Assembly (NCBI RefSeq): GCF_014655955.1
Contig: NZ_BNBO01000025.1
Span: 56,024 to 120,023 of the forward strand
Direction: 5' to 3'
DNA from: Kitasatospora indigofera
Lineage (GTDB): Bacteria > Actinomycetota > Actinomycetes > Streptomycetales > Streptomycetaceae
Length of the DNA stretch: 64,000 bases
The first letter of the stretch is position 1, and every line of letters starts with the position of its first letter. A program made the translations under genes and the position numbers. This document shows positions 8,420 to 17,550 of the stretch, in pieces. The notes below the pieces were generated by a model. The model had not been told where the DNA came from. It was given only the letters and a program-made list of their open reading frames with translations, and searched no databases.

Positions 8420-8586
8420 CGCCGGCCGCTCTGTGGACGATCCGCCAGTGTCCCCGGCCCGGCCGGACCCGGATCATGGCTGGGTCGGCGGACCCCACCG
8501 AGGCAGCACCCACCCCCTGCCCGCACCGCCGGACCACCGGCGGCCGTGCACCGACGCGCCGCCGCGTCGAGCCCCAGGAAGTGCCG

Positions 8587-10065
8587 ATGCCCCACTCCCC
8601 CGCACCCGCCGCGCCGTCGATGATCGAACAGCACGGTGTGGACACCATCCCCGAGGCCGAACGCACCAGCACCCCGCGCGACGTGCTCTCGATCCTGGTC
8701 GGCTCCAACCTCGCGTTCGGCGTGGTGGTCTTCGGCTGGCTGCCGGTCTCCTTCGGCCTGTCGTTCTGGGCGAGCGTGACCTCGGTGGTGCTCGGGACGG
8801 TCCTCGGCATCGCGCTGACCGCACCGCTGGCGCTGGTCTCACTGCGGACCGCGACCAACCTCTCGACCAGCAGCGGCGCGCACTTCGGCGTACGCGGGCG
8901 GCTGATCGGCTCGGTGGTGGGGCTGCTGCTCTCGCTCGGCTACACCGCGCTGTCGCTCTGGGTCGGCGGGGACGTGGTGGTGGGGGCGCTGAACCGGCTC
9001 CTCGGCCTCCCCTCCGGCGGCCCCGCGTACGTGGCGACGTACACCGTGCTGGCGGCGCTGAGCGCCACGGCGGCGGTGTTCGGCTACCGGCTGATGCTGA
9101 AGCTGGAACGGTGGCTGATGTGGGCGATGTCCGCGCTGCTGCTGGCCGGCCTGGTCGCCTTCGCGCCGCACTTCGACCCCTCGGGGCACGGCAGCTACCT
9201 GCTGGGCGGGTTCTGGCCGACCTGGCTGCTGTCGGTGGTGGCGGCCGGGCTGAGCGGGCCGATCGCCTTCATCACCCTGCTCGGCGACTACACCCGGTAC
9301 GTCTCGCCGGCCCGGCACAGCGGGCGCAAGGTGCTCGGGGCCACGGCGCTGGGGCTGCTGATCGGCCTGCTGGTCCCGCAGCTGTTCGGGACCTTCACGG
9401 CGATCGCGACCGGCGCCGGCGAGGACTACGTCGGGGGGCTGGTCTCCGGCGCGCCGGTCTGGTTCCTGGTGCCGCTGCTGCTCAACGGGCTGCTGGGCAG
9501 CGCCGGCAACACCGGCCTGATGCTCTACAGCATGGGCCTGGACCTGGACGCCATCCTGCCCCGGGCCACCCGTCGGCAGGCCACCTACGTGGTCGGGGCG
9601 GTGGCCGTCACCCTGGTCTTCCTGGGGCACTTCGTCTGGAACGCGCAGTCGGCGGTGACCTCCTTCGTGCTGGTGCTGACCGCGATCGGCGCCCCCTGGG
9701 CCGTGATCACCCTGATCGGCTACCGGCGCTGCCGCGGCGACTACGACCGTGCCTCGCTGCAGGTCCTCAACCGGCGCACCCGCGGGGGCGTGTACTGGTA
9801 CCGCTCGGGGTGGAACGTCCCGGCCACGGCCGCCTGGGCGGCGGGCAGCGCGGTCGGCCTGTGCGCCGTGGACACCCCCGTGTACCGGGGCGTGCTGCTG
9901 CCGCTGACCGGCGGGATCGACCTGAGCTTCGTCCTGTCGGGGGCGGTGGCGGCCGTGCTGTACGTGCTGCTGTCCCGCTCCTCCCGGGGGCGCGCGGGCA
10001 CCGTCCGGCCCGTACCGCTGCCCGCGGACGCACCCGTGATCGAGCCGGTGGGCGACCGGGCCTGA
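8587..10065 (+). CDS. NCS1 family nucleobase:cation symporter
   Basis: A 492-residue integral membrane permease with about 12 hydrophobic segments, of the NCS1 (cytosine/purine/uracil/allantoin) family. Diagnostic stretches are the first helix region with SILVGSNLAFGVVVFGWLPV, the helix-3 area GYTALSLWVGGDVVVGALN, LGDYTRYVSP after helix 6, and NTGLMLYSMGLDLDAILP. ATG 8587 is chosen because AGGAAG at 8576-8581 stands five bases before it. It should import a nucleobase or related heterocycle with H+ or Na+. The substrate is not predictable from sequence. It is convergent with the slipin gene. Confidence 0.85.
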   Translation: MPHSPAPAAPSMIEQHGVDTIPEAERTSTPRDVLSILVGSNLAFGVVVFGWLPVSFGLSFWASVTSVVLGTVLGIALTAPLALVSLRTATNLSTSSGAHFGVRGRLIGSVVGLLLSLGYTALSLWVGGDVVVGALNRLLGLPSGGPAYVATYTVLAALSATAAVFGYRLMLKLERWLMWAMSALLLAGLVAFAPHFDPSGHGSYLLGGFWPTWLLSVVAAGLSGPIAFITLLGDYTRYVSPARHSGRKVLGATALGLLIGLLVPQLFGTFTAIATGAGEDYVGGLVSGAPVWFLVPLLLNGLLGSAGNTGLMLYSMGLDLDAILPRATRRQATYVVGAVAVTLVFLGHFVWNAQSAVTSFVLVLTAIGAPWAVITLIGYRRCRGDYDRASLQVLNRRTRGGVYWYRSGWNVPATAAWAAGSAVGLCAVDTPVYRGVLLPLTGGIDLSFVLSGAVAAVLYVLLSRSSRGRAGTVRPVPLPADAPVIEPVGDRA

Positions 10066-10150
10066 CCCGCCGGGACCGACCGTCCCGACCCGGGGACGCG
10101 ACGGGACGGGACGGCGTACCGGCCGGGCCGCCCCGGCCGGGCCGCCCCGG

Positions 10151-11071
10151 TCAGTCCGCCCGGGGCGCGTGCTCCGGGCGCGGCGGCGGCAGGACCGGCG
10201 CGGCCGGGGCCGCGAGCTCCGGCGCGGACTCCGGCCCGGCCGGCGTCCCGGGTTTCGCCTCCGCACCGGGCCCGGCCTCCGCCGTGGGCCCGCCCCCGGC
10301 ACCGCCGGCCGCCGCCCGGGCGCCCCGGGGCGTGGCGCCCTCGAAGAAGCGCAGCAGCTCCACCGGGAACGGCAGCACCAGCGTCGAGTTCTTCTCGGCG
10401 GCCACCTCCACCACCGTCTGGAGCAGCCGCAGCTGCATCGCGGACGGCGTGTCGTCCATCATCGCGGCGGCCTGCGAGAGCTTGGCGGCGGCCTGGAACT
10501 CGCCGTCGGCGGTGATGATGCGGGCCCGCCGCTCACGGTCGGCCTCCGCCTGGCGGGCCATCGAGCGCTTCATCGAGTCGGGCAGCGCGACGTCCTTGAT
10601 CTCCACCCGGTCGATGTGCACGCCCCAGCCGACCGCCGGGCTCTCCAGCATCAGCTCCAGCCCGCGGTGCAGGTTCTCCCGGCCGGAGAGCAGGTCGTCC
10701 AGCTCGCTCTTGCCGATGATGGAGCGCAGCGAGGTCTGCGCGACCTGGGACATCGCGAAGGAGTAGTTCTGCACGTCCACGGTGGCGAGCACCGGGTCGA
10801 CCACCCGGAAGTAGACGACCGCGTCGACCCGGACCGAGACGTTGTCGCGGGTGATGCCCTCCTGCGCGGGCACGGGCATCGTGATGACCTGCACGTTGAC
10901 CTTGCGCATCCGGTCCACCAGCGGGATCAGCAGCGCCGGGCCCGGCTGGCGGACCCGCCCGCGCACCCGGCCCAGCCGGAACACCACCCCCCGCTCGTAC
11001 TGCTGCACGACCCGGAATCCGGTGGCGAACCACGCCAGTCCGAGAACCACGATGCCCACGAGTACCGCCAT
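10151..11071 (-). CDS. slipin / SPFH domain membrane protein
   Basis: A 306-residue member of the stomatin-prohibitin family. One N-terminal membrane helix (about residues 2-20) is followed by the SPFH domain: VVQQYERGVVFRLGRVRG, GPALLIPLVDRM, TRDNVSVRVDAVVYFRV, then the coiled-coil helix with SMARQAEADRERRARIITADGE, a slipin signature. The last 60 residues are Ala/Pro/Gly-rich. Slipins form oligomers on the inner membrane and are thought to organise membrane domains or partner proteases. In many bacteria a NfeD protease neighbours them; none is seen here. Confidence 0.88.
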   Translation of the reverse strand: MAVLVGIVVLGLAWFATGFRVVQQYERGVVFRLGRVRGRVRQPGPALLIPLVDRMRKVNVQVITMPVPAQEGITRDNVSVRVDAVVYFRVVDPVLATVDVQNYSFAMSQVAQTSLRSIIGKSELDDLLSGRENLHRGLELMLESPAVGWGVHIDRVEIKDVALPDSMKRSMARQAEADRERRARIITADGEFQAAAKLSQAAAMMDDTPSAMQLRLLQTVVEVAAEKNSTLVLPFPVELLRFFEGATPRGARAAAGGAGGGPTAEAGPGAEAKPGTPAGPESAPELAAPAAPVLPPPRPEHAPRAD

Positions 11072-11311
11072 GTCGGCCGACCTCTCCCGCCGGCGGCGCG
11101 CCCGGGCCGGGCCCTGCCGGCCTGGCGCGGCGGGTGCGGGGCCGCGACGAAAGTATGCGCCGTCGGACGGCCGGTGCCTATGCCCCGGTACCGACTTGAC
11201 GGGCCTTCGGCCGGCGGCCGCACCGGCACCCGGCGGCCCGCACCACCACGGCCGGCCCCGGCCCGGCCCGTCCGGCTCTCCCGGCCCGTCCGGTCAGGCC
11301 TGTCCTTCCGG

Positions 11312-12514
11312 TCAGGCCCGCCCCGGCCGGGCGACCTCGGCGAGCAGGCCCTGCCAGGCGTCGGCCACCGCCCCCAGCTCGAACCGGGGCAGCAGGTGCG
11401 CCCGGGCGGCCGCGGCGAGTGCGGGGCCCTCCCTGGCCAGCACCTTGGCGAGCGACTCGGCGAACGCGGCCGGGTCCCCCGGCGGGGCGAGCACGCCCGT
11501 CACGCCGTCCTGGACGGCGGCGCGCACCGGGCCGGTGTCCGGGGCGACCACCGGCAGCCCGGCCAGCCCGGCCTCGATCAGCACGCCCGGCACGCTCCGG
11601 ACGTCGCCGGTCAGCACCAGCGCGTCGGCCGCCCGGTAGAGCGCGGCCGGGTCCGCCAGGTCGCCGAGGAAGATCGCGCGGGCACACGCGTACCGGGACT
11701 CCAGTGCGGCGCGCAGCGGCCCGTCGCCGGCCACCGCCAGCCGTACGTCCGGCATCCGGCCGACCGCGTCCAGGGCGAGGTCCAGGCGTTTCTCCCGGGT
11801 GATCGCGCCGACCCAGGCGACCAGCAGGCCTTCGGCGGGCAGGCCGAGTCCGGCCCGGGCGGCCCGCCGTTCGGCGGCGTCCCGGGCGGGCGGATAGCGT
11901 TCGGCGGAGCGGCCGTTGGGAATGGTGCGGACCACCGTGCCGGGCAGCCGGAAGCGGTCCAGCAGCGCCGTTCGGGCCTCGTCGGAGAGGGCGGTGACGG
12001 CGGCGGCGCGGTGCAGCAGGGCCCCGGTGTGCAGGCGCCGGGCGGGGCCCGCCGTCCGGCGGCCGGGCTCGCCGGAGCTGACGTGGACGAAGGGCGTACG
12101 GGTCCCGGCCAGTGCGAGGGCGCAGGCGGACAGGGTGCCGAGGCCGTGCGCGACGACGACGTCGGCGGTGCGGGCCGCGGCGCGCAGGGCCCGCAGGGTG
12201 CGCGGGTGCAGGCGGCCCGGCCCGAGCACGCCGGTCGGGGCGGCGCCCGCCGGGGGCCGCGGGCCGGGGAGTGCGCCGGGCGGCCGGGCGGCGGCCGGGC
12301 GCTCGGGGGCGCCGGGGTACCGGCCGGCGTCCGGGGACCGGCGGTCGTCCGGGTGCGGGGCCAGGGCGCGCAGGGCGGAGGCCTGTCCCCGTCGGCGCAG
12401 CTCCCGGTCGAGGTCACGGGCGAAGCTCTGCGCGCCCCGGCGGCGCGGGTCGGCGATGACGTGCAGGACCCTCGGACGGGCTCCGGCGGGCAGATGTGAC
12501 GCTGCGTCGGACAT
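11312..12514 (-). CDS. GT-B glycosyltransferase (family 4-like)
   Basis: A 400-residue glycosyltransferase from ATG 12514. The N-terminal Rossmann half begins RPRVLHVIADPRRRGAQ and contains a Pro/Arg-rich insertion near residues 50-95. The C-terminal half has the donor-binding features of GT4: AWVGAITREKRLDLALDAV, LAVAGDGPLR and the acidic PGVLIEAGLAGLPVVA block (E-x7-E variant). It should transfer a sugar from a nucleotide donor to a cell-surface glycan. It is divergent from the next glycosyltransferase across 488 bases. With the genes at 13003, 14842 and 16091 it suggests a small glycoconjugate locus. Confidence 0.83.
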   Translation of the reverse strand: MSDAASHLPAGARPRVLHVIADPRRRGAQSFARDLDRELRRRGQASALRALAPHPDDRRSPDAGRYPGAPERPAAARPPGALPGPRPPAGAAPTGVLGPGRLHPRTLRALRAAARTADVVVAHGLGTLSACALALAGTRTPFVHVSSGEPGRRTAGPARRLHTGALLHRAAAVTALSDEARTALLDRFRLPGTVVRTIPNGRSAERYPPARDAAERRAARAGLGLPAEGLLVAWVGAITREKRLDLALDAVGRMPDVRLAVAGDGPLRAALESRYACARAIFLGDLADPAALYRAADALVLTGDVRSVPGVLIEAGLAGLPVVAPDTGPVRAAVQDGVTGVLAPPGDPAAFAESLAKVLAREGPALAAAARAHLLPRFELGAVADAWQGLLAEVARPGRA

Positions 12515-13002
12515 GGCACCGACCTTGGCACAGGGCGCGGGGGCCGTACAGCGCCTGAACGGAAAACCGTACGGCTTCCGTCCGGTTCGGCGCTTCCGGT
12601 GCATTCGGCGCAGGAGCCGGGTAGGGTCCGCGAGTTGGGCCTGCGGGCGCGGGCAGGACCGGCGGCGGGGCGGAGCTGTCGGCGGGCCGGAGCCGGCGGC
12701 GGGGCAGGACCGTCGCGCGGCACCCGGACGGACGCGCGCACCCCGCGCGGGTCCCGGGCGCCCGGGTCCCGCGCGGTGCGCGCCCGGCCCGCACCGGGCC
12801 GCACGGCACACCAGGAGAGTCGCGCGCCCCCGTATGCGCCCCCGGCCGCCCCTGCCCGCGCCGCCCCGGTGCCCCCACTGCCTCCCCCGGGCAGGCCCTA
12901 ATCCCTGGCGGGCGGCGCGCCCCAGCTGCGATGCTGATCCACACTCAGGGCGCCGGCCGGCACGGGAGACCGGCCGCGCCCCGGATCCCCGGGGGTTGGC
13001 CA
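12515..13002. other. 488-base region between divergent glycosyltransferase genes
   Basis: This must contain both promoters. An inverted repeat ACGGAA (12559-12564) / TTCCGT (12576-12581) lies close to the leftward gene and could be an operator or hairpin. The rest is very GC-rich with no credible gene. The rightward gene could start earlier, at 12931, but the added 24 residues look non-coding. Confidence 0.4.
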
Positions 13003-14148
13003 GTGCACGTGCTCTATGTGATCGACAGCCTGGAGCGGGTCGGCGGCGCCGAGCAGAGCCTGGCCGCGATGGCCCCGCAACTGGTGCGCTCGGGCGTGCG
13101 GTTGGACGTCGCGTACCTCGGCGAGTCGCCTGGCGGACTGCAGGCGGAACTGACCCTGGCCGGCGCCGGGGTGTTCGGCGTGCACCACGGCACCGGCGCC
13201 GGGACGGCCGCCGCGCTGCGCAAACTCGTCCGCGAGCGCCGCCCGGACCTGGTGCACACCACCCGGTACCGGTCGGACGTGCTCGGCCGGGCGGCGGCGC
13301 TGGCGGCCGGCACCCCGGTGGTCTCCAGCCTCGTCGACTCCGTGTACGGACCGGAGCACCTGCGGACCCGCGGCCTCAGCCCGTGGAAGGTCCGGGCCGC
13401 CCAGGCGGTCGACGCCGCGACGGCCCAGGGCACCCGGCGCTTCCACGCGCTGACCCGGCACGTGGCCGCCGCGATGTCCCGCCGGCTGCGGATCCGGGCG
13501 GACCGGATCGACGTCGTCCCCCGCGGGCGGGACCCGGAACTGCTCGGCACCGTCACGCCGGAGCGCCGCGGCGCCGTCCGCGCCGGCCTCGGCCTCGCGG
13601 ACGACGTGCCGGTGGTGCTGGCGGCGGCCCGTCAGCAGTACCGCAAGGGACTGGACATACTCCTGGAGGCCTGGCCGCAGGTACGCCGGGAGGTGCCGGG
13701 GGCGGTGCTGCTGCTGGCCGGTGACGAGGGCCCCGAGAGCGCCCGGCTGCGGGCCCTCGCCGGGAGCGCCGGGGACGTCCGCTTCCTCGGCCCGCGCGGG
13801 GACGTCTTCGACCTGATGGCCGCCGCCGACGCCTTCGCCGTGCCGTCCCGCCGGGAGGGCCTGGGCGGCACCGCGATCGAGGCGATGGGCGTCGGCGTGC
13901 CGCTGGTCTGTGCCGACGTGCCGGCCCTGCGCGAGACGGTCGGCTCGGGCGACTACGCCCTGCTGGTCGCCCCCGAGCGGCCGGCCGCGCTGGCGGCGGC
14001 GCTGGCGGAGGCGCTGGACGACCGGGCGGCGGCGGGGGTGCGGGCCAAGTCGGCGAGAGCGCGGTTCCTGACCGCCTTCACCCTCCATCAGGTGACCGGT
14101 CAGATGGTGCAGTTCTACGAGCGGTCGCTGCGGCTGCGCAGCGTCTGA
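13003..14148 (+). CDS. GT-B glycosyltransferase (family 4-like)
   Basis: A 381-residue family 4-type glycosyltransferase. GTG 13003 (VHVLYVIDSLERVGGAEQS) is chosen because LYVIDSLxxGGAE is the normal N-terminus of this family and GGGGGT precedes it. The donor domain shows AAARQQYRKGLDILLEAW, LLLAGDEGPE and PSRREGLGGTAIEAMGVGVPLV, the last being the GT4 E-x7-E region. Sugar and acceptor are unknown. It is the first of three rightward genes (GT, GT, GNAT), though 693 bases separate it from the next. Confidence 0.85.
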   Translation: MHVLYVIDSLERVGGAEQSLAAMAPQLVRSGVRLDVAYLGESPGGLQAELTLAGAGVFGVHHGTGAGTAAALRKLVRERRPDLVHTTRYRSDVLGRAAALAAGTPVVSSLVDSVYGPEHLRTRGLSPWKVRAAQAVDAATAQGTRRFHALTRHVAAAMSRRLRIRADRIDVVPRGRDPELLGTVTPERRGAVRAGLGLADDVPVVLAAARQQYRKGLDILLEAWPQVRREVPGAVLLLAGDEGPESARLRALAGSAGDVRFLGPRGDVFDLMAAADAFAVPSRREGLGGTAIEAMGVGVPLVCADVPALRETVGSGDYALLVAPERPAALAAALAEALDDRAAAGVRAKSARARFLTAFTLHQVTGQMVQFYERSLRLRSV

Positions 14149-14841
14149 GCCGGGCACCGGACGTCCGCCCCGGGCGGAGCGTTCGAGCCGGGCCGACGAT
14201 GGTCCGGGCCGGGCCCGGCAGGGCCCACGGGGGCGCCGGCACGTCCCGTCGCGGGGCGGCCGCCGCCCGGCCGGTTGGCATGCCCAGGACGGTCTGCCGG
14301 CCCGGCGCGCCGGATGCCCCAACGCGCCCTCCGAGAATCGCCAAAGCGGTTGCGCCCCACCGCGCGGACGGCAAGCATCGCAGAGGGATCCGGACGGCCG
14401 ACAGGGGTGGACCGACCGGCGGGTGGGGGTGAGGGCCGCGGCGTTCCGCGCGCCGGGGCATGCCCGCCCACGGGTCGGTCCCGCGCGGCCGCGCCGGGCT
14501 GTCCGGGCACCGACGCCCGCCGGCAGCCCCCGGCGCCCACCGGCCCGGGGCTCCGCCGCGGCACCGGTACCACCGCTCCCGGCGCGGGGTTCCGCTGCGC
14601 CACGGCACCACCAACGCGAGGGGATCCCATCGGTGGAACCGGCCAACCACCCGACCGCGCCGGATCGTGACGACCGCCGGCCGGCCGGCCACGCACCCGA
14701 GGGGGGTCGCCGGCCCGCCGCCGCCGTCCCGGCCGGCACCCCGCTGCCACCTGCCGCCGCCGGCCGCCGCGGGCGCTCCGGGCGGCCGGCGGGCGGACGC
14801 GCTCAGCGGCCCGCCCGCCCCTCACCCGGGACGGGGCCCCG
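14149..14841. other. 693-base gap between glycosyltransferase genes
   Basis: No gene can be supported. One frame from GTG 14633 (preceded by GAGGGG) ends in a TGA overlapping the GTG start of the next gene as GTGA. However, its translation is disordered Pro/Arg/Ala sequence and its third positions are clearly less GC-rich than in the neighbouring genes. The region could carry a promoter or long leader for the downstream glycosyltransferase. Confidence 0.4.
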
Positions 14842-15996
14842 GTGAGCCCGCGCCGCACCCGGATCCTCTGGCTGGCCAGGGACCTCGGGGCGGACGGGGC
14901 CGCGCAGGCGCTGGCCGACCGCGCCCGGCACGCCGACACCGCCCGCTTCGAGATCGAGGTCGCGTACCTGCTGCCGGGCCGGGACCCGCTCGTCCCCGCG
15001 CTGGAGCGGGCCGGCCTGCGGGTGCACCACCTGGCCGGCGCGCCCGGCTCTCCTCGCACCCCCGGCACCACCGGCGCCACCGGCCGGACGGACCCGCGCT
15101 GGCCCTGGCACCTGCGCCGGCTGCTCGCCGAACGCCGGTACGGGCTGCTGCACACCCACACGCCCGTCCCGGCCGCCGCCGCGCGGCTGCTCGCCCTCGG
15201 GCGCAACGCCCCCCGGCTGGTGCACTCCGAGCAGAGCCCGTGGGGCCCCGGGCGCCTCGTCACCAGTTGGGCCGACGCCCTGACGTACCGTCGCAACGAC
15301 GCCGTGATCGCCGGCTCGCGCGCCGTCGGCCGGTCCGTCCCGGCCGGGCGGCGCGCCGGCGACCGGGTCACCGTCGTCCTCCAGGCCCCGGACCTCACGG
15401 ACGCCGGCGCCGGCCCGGCCGCCAGGGCCGCCGCCCGGGCCCGACTCGGCCTGCCCGCCGACGCCCTGGTGATCGGCACGGTGTCCGGCCGCACAGCCGG
15501 CGAGGACCAGGCCACTTTGCTCACCGCGTACGCCGGGCTGCGCCGCACCGGGCCGGACACCCGGCTGGTGCTGATCGGCGGCGGCCCGTCGGAGCCGCGA
15601 CTGCGCGACCTGGCGGCCGGACTCGGCCTCACCGACGTGGTGTTCGCCGGCTTCCGGCCGGACGTCCCGGCCCTGCTGCCCGCCCTGGACGTGTTCGCCC
15701 TCGGCTCCCCGCAACCGGGCCCGCCGGCCGCCCTGCTGGCGGCCATGACCTGCGGACTGCCGTCCGTGGCCGCCCGGGCCGGTGCGACGCCCGAGGTGCT
15801 GGACGACGGCGCGCAGGGCCTGCTGGTGCCGCCCGGCGACCCGGCCGCCCTGGGCGGCGCGCTGGCCTGGCTGCTCGCCGACGCCGCGCTGCGCGCGCGG
15901 CTGGGCGCGGCCGCCCGTGAACGGGCCGCCGGCTTCGGCGCGGCCGCCGCCCAGCGCGCGGTCGAGGCGGTCTACCGGCGGGTGTTACGACCCTGA
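14842..15996 (+). CDS. GT-B glycosyltransferase (family 4-like)
   Basis: A 384-residue glycosyltransferase starting at GTG 14842 (VSPRRTRILWLARDLGADGAA). The N-domain contains YGLLHTHTPVPAAAARLLA and LVHSEQSPW. The C-domain has TVSGRTAGEDQATLLTAYAGL, LIGGGPSEPRLRDLA, and ALGSPQPGPPAALLAAMTCG, where the second-Glu region of the usual GT4 motif is diverged. That divergence could reduce or change donor specificity. It is followed after 94 bases by the GNAT gene in the same direction, probably one transcript. Confidence 0.8.
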   Translation: MSPRRTRILWLARDLGADGAAQALADRARHADTARFEIEVAYLLPGRDPLVPALERAGLRVHHLAGAPGSPRTPGTTGATGRTDPRWPWHLRRLLAERRYGLLHTHTPVPAAAARLLALGRNAPRLVHSEQSPWGPGRLVTSWADALTYRRNDAVIAGSRAVGRSVPAGRRAGDRVTVVLQAPDLTDAGAGPAARAAARARLGLPADALVIGTVSGRTAGEDQATLLTAYAGLRRTGPDTRLVLIGGGPSEPRLRDLAAGLGLTDVVFAGFRPDVPALLPALDVFALGSPQPGPPAALLAAMTCGLPSVAARAGATPEVLDDGAQGLLVPPGDPAALGGALAWLLADAALRARLGAAARERAAGFGAAAAQRAVEAVYRRVLRP

Positions 15997-16090
15997 CCGG
16001 GCGCGGCCGCCAGGCCGCACATCCCATCATCGAGATCCCGAACGGCCTTCCCCCGGAAGGACCCTCCCGCGAAGGAGTTGTGAGCCGGAC

Positions 16091-17308
16091 GTGAGCGCCC
16101 TGCCCACCCCCGCCGTGCCCGCCCCTGCACCGCCCAGCCCCGCCCTGCCCAGCCCCGCCCTGGACGCCCCGGACCTGGACACCCCGGACCTGGACACCCC
16201 GGACCTGGACACTCCGGACCGGACCCCGGCGGACCGGACGCCCGCGCCCCCGACGCCCCTGGCCGAGATGACCGTGCGCCCGCTGCGCGACGCCGACACC
16301 CCGGCGGTGCTGGAGCTGCTGGCCGCCTCCACCGCGGGCGGCCCGACCGGTGGCCGCGGCGCGGACTTCTTCGCCTGGAAGCACCGGCGCAGCCCGTTCG
16401 GGGCCAGCCCCGGCCTGGTCGCCGAGGCCCCCGACGGGCGGGTGGCGGGGGTGCGGCTGTTCCTGCGCTGGGAGTGGTACGACGCGGCGGCCGGCCGCAC
16501 GGTCCGCGCGGTGCGGCCGGTGGACACCGCCACCCGTCCGGGCTTCCGAGGGCGCGGGATCTTCCGCCGGCTCACCCAGGACCTCCTCGAACAGGTCGCC
16601 GGCGAGGCCGAGTTGGTGTTCAACACCCCGAACGGCAGCAGTCTGCCCGGCTACCGGGCGATGGGCTGGAGCGAACTCGGCCAGGTCCCGGTGGCGCTGC
16701 GCCCGGTGCACACGGCGGCCTTCGCCCGCGGCGCCCGGGCGGCCCGGGCCCGGCGGCCCACCGACCGGGAGGTGCCGGTGCGGTGCTCGCTGCCGACGGC
16801 CGCCGACTGGTTCGCCTCCCAACCCGACTGCACGGCAGGGCCGTTGGCCGAACTGCTGGCCGAGCGGGCGGCCGCCGACCGGTCCGACCCGCGGCTCGCG
16901 GTGGCCCGGACCCCGGAGTTCCTGCGCTGGCGGTACGGTGACGCGCCCGGCCTGGACTACCGGGTGCTGACCTGCCGGCGCGGCGAGGAGCTGACCGGGC
17001 TGGCGTTCGGGCGGCCCCGGCGGCGCGGGCCGCTCACCGAGTTCACCCTGGCCGACATCCTGGTCCGCCCCGGCGACCGGGTCACCGCCGCGCGGCTGCT
17101 GCGGGCCGCCGCCCGCTCCGGCTGCGACCACGTCGCCACCCACCTCTCCCCCGGCACCGAGGCCGCCCGGACGGCGCTGCGCAGCGGGTACCTGACCGCC
17201 CCGCGGACCGGGATGACGCTGGCGGCGCGCGGCACCGCCGGCCCGCTGCCCGCCGGGCTCACCCTGGCGTCGTGGCGGTTCAGCCTGGGCGACCTGGAGG
17301 CGTTCTGA
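16091..17308 (+). CDS. GNAT family N-acetyltransferase
   Basis: A 405-residue acetyltransferase if translation starts at GTG 16091. The first 59 residues are Pro/Asp/Ala-rich and include a triplicated LDTPD unit, while the recognisable domain begins at MTVRPLRDADTPAVLELL (ATG 16268). The start is thus uncertain, although AAGGAG at 16072-16077 favours the upstream one. The acetyl-CoA motif A is ATRPGFRGRGIFRRLT, followed by VFNTPNGSSLPGYRAMGW. A second, degenerate half completes a long GNAT of the kind found in polysaccharide clusters. It may acetylate an amino sugar made by the neighbouring glycosyltransferases; this is inference. Confidence 0.75.
   Translation: MSALPTPAVPAPAPPSPALPSPALDAPDLDTPDLDTPDLDTPDRTPADRTPAPPTPLAEMTVRPLRDADTPAVLELLAASTAGGPTGGRGADFFAWKHRRSPFGASPGLVAEAPDGRVAGVRLFLRWEWYDAAAGRTVRAVRPVDTATRPGFRGRGIFRRLTQDLLEQVAGEAELVFNTPNGSSLPGYRAMGWSELGQVPVALRPVHTAAFARGARAARARRPTDREVPVRCSLPTAADWFASQPDCTAGPLAELLAERAAADRSDPRLAVARTPEFLRWRYGDAPGLDYRVLTCRRGEELTGLAFGRPRRRGPLTEFTLADILVRPGDRVTAARLLRAAARSGCDHVATHLSPGTEAARTALRSGYLTAPRTGMTLAARGTAGPLPAGLTLASWRFSLGDLEAF
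16169..16213 (+). repeat. 15-bp tandem repeat, three copies
   Basis: Unit CCGGACCTGGACACC three times in tandem (last copy one base changed). In frame it encodes LDTPD repeats in the Pro/Asp-rich N-terminus of the GNAT protein, so copy number can vary without frameshift. Confidence 0.85.
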
Positions 17309-17550
17309 CCGTCCGGCCCGACCCCCGGCGCCTCGCCCCCGGGAGGCCGCAGGGCACGCGCTTTCGAGCCCCGGACCTCGGTGCGCCTGTTACGCGGATC
17401 GGGTGAACTCGGTTGGACCACAAGCATGTTGAGTGGGCAGTATGACGCTCCGGAGGGCCTCGGCCCACCACCCTCACCAGGTCGGCCCGCCGGGACCACG
17501 CATCGGAACCGCCGGAACGCCGCCCTCAGCACGGATTTGGAGTCAGCCCG

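Larger units (their letters stand above)
8176..8586. other. 411-base intergenic region with G-rich repeats and a palindrome
   Basis: Upstream of the NCS1 permease and of the DsbA-like gene. Positions 8250-8350 hold G-rich near-repeats (GGCGGTCCGGGGG and GGGCGGAC variants) that could form G-quadruplexes on the + strand. A perfect 12-bp palindrome lies at 8408-8419. The usable open frames are low-complexity Pro/Arg/Gly translations and are not credible genes. Confidence 0.5.

Noticed and set aside
14633..14845. A frame ending as GTGA over the start of the glycosyltransferase at 14842, preceded by GAGGGG.
   Set aside because: The translation is disordered Pro/Arg/Ala sequence with no motif, and its third positions are distinctly less GC-rich than in true genes here.
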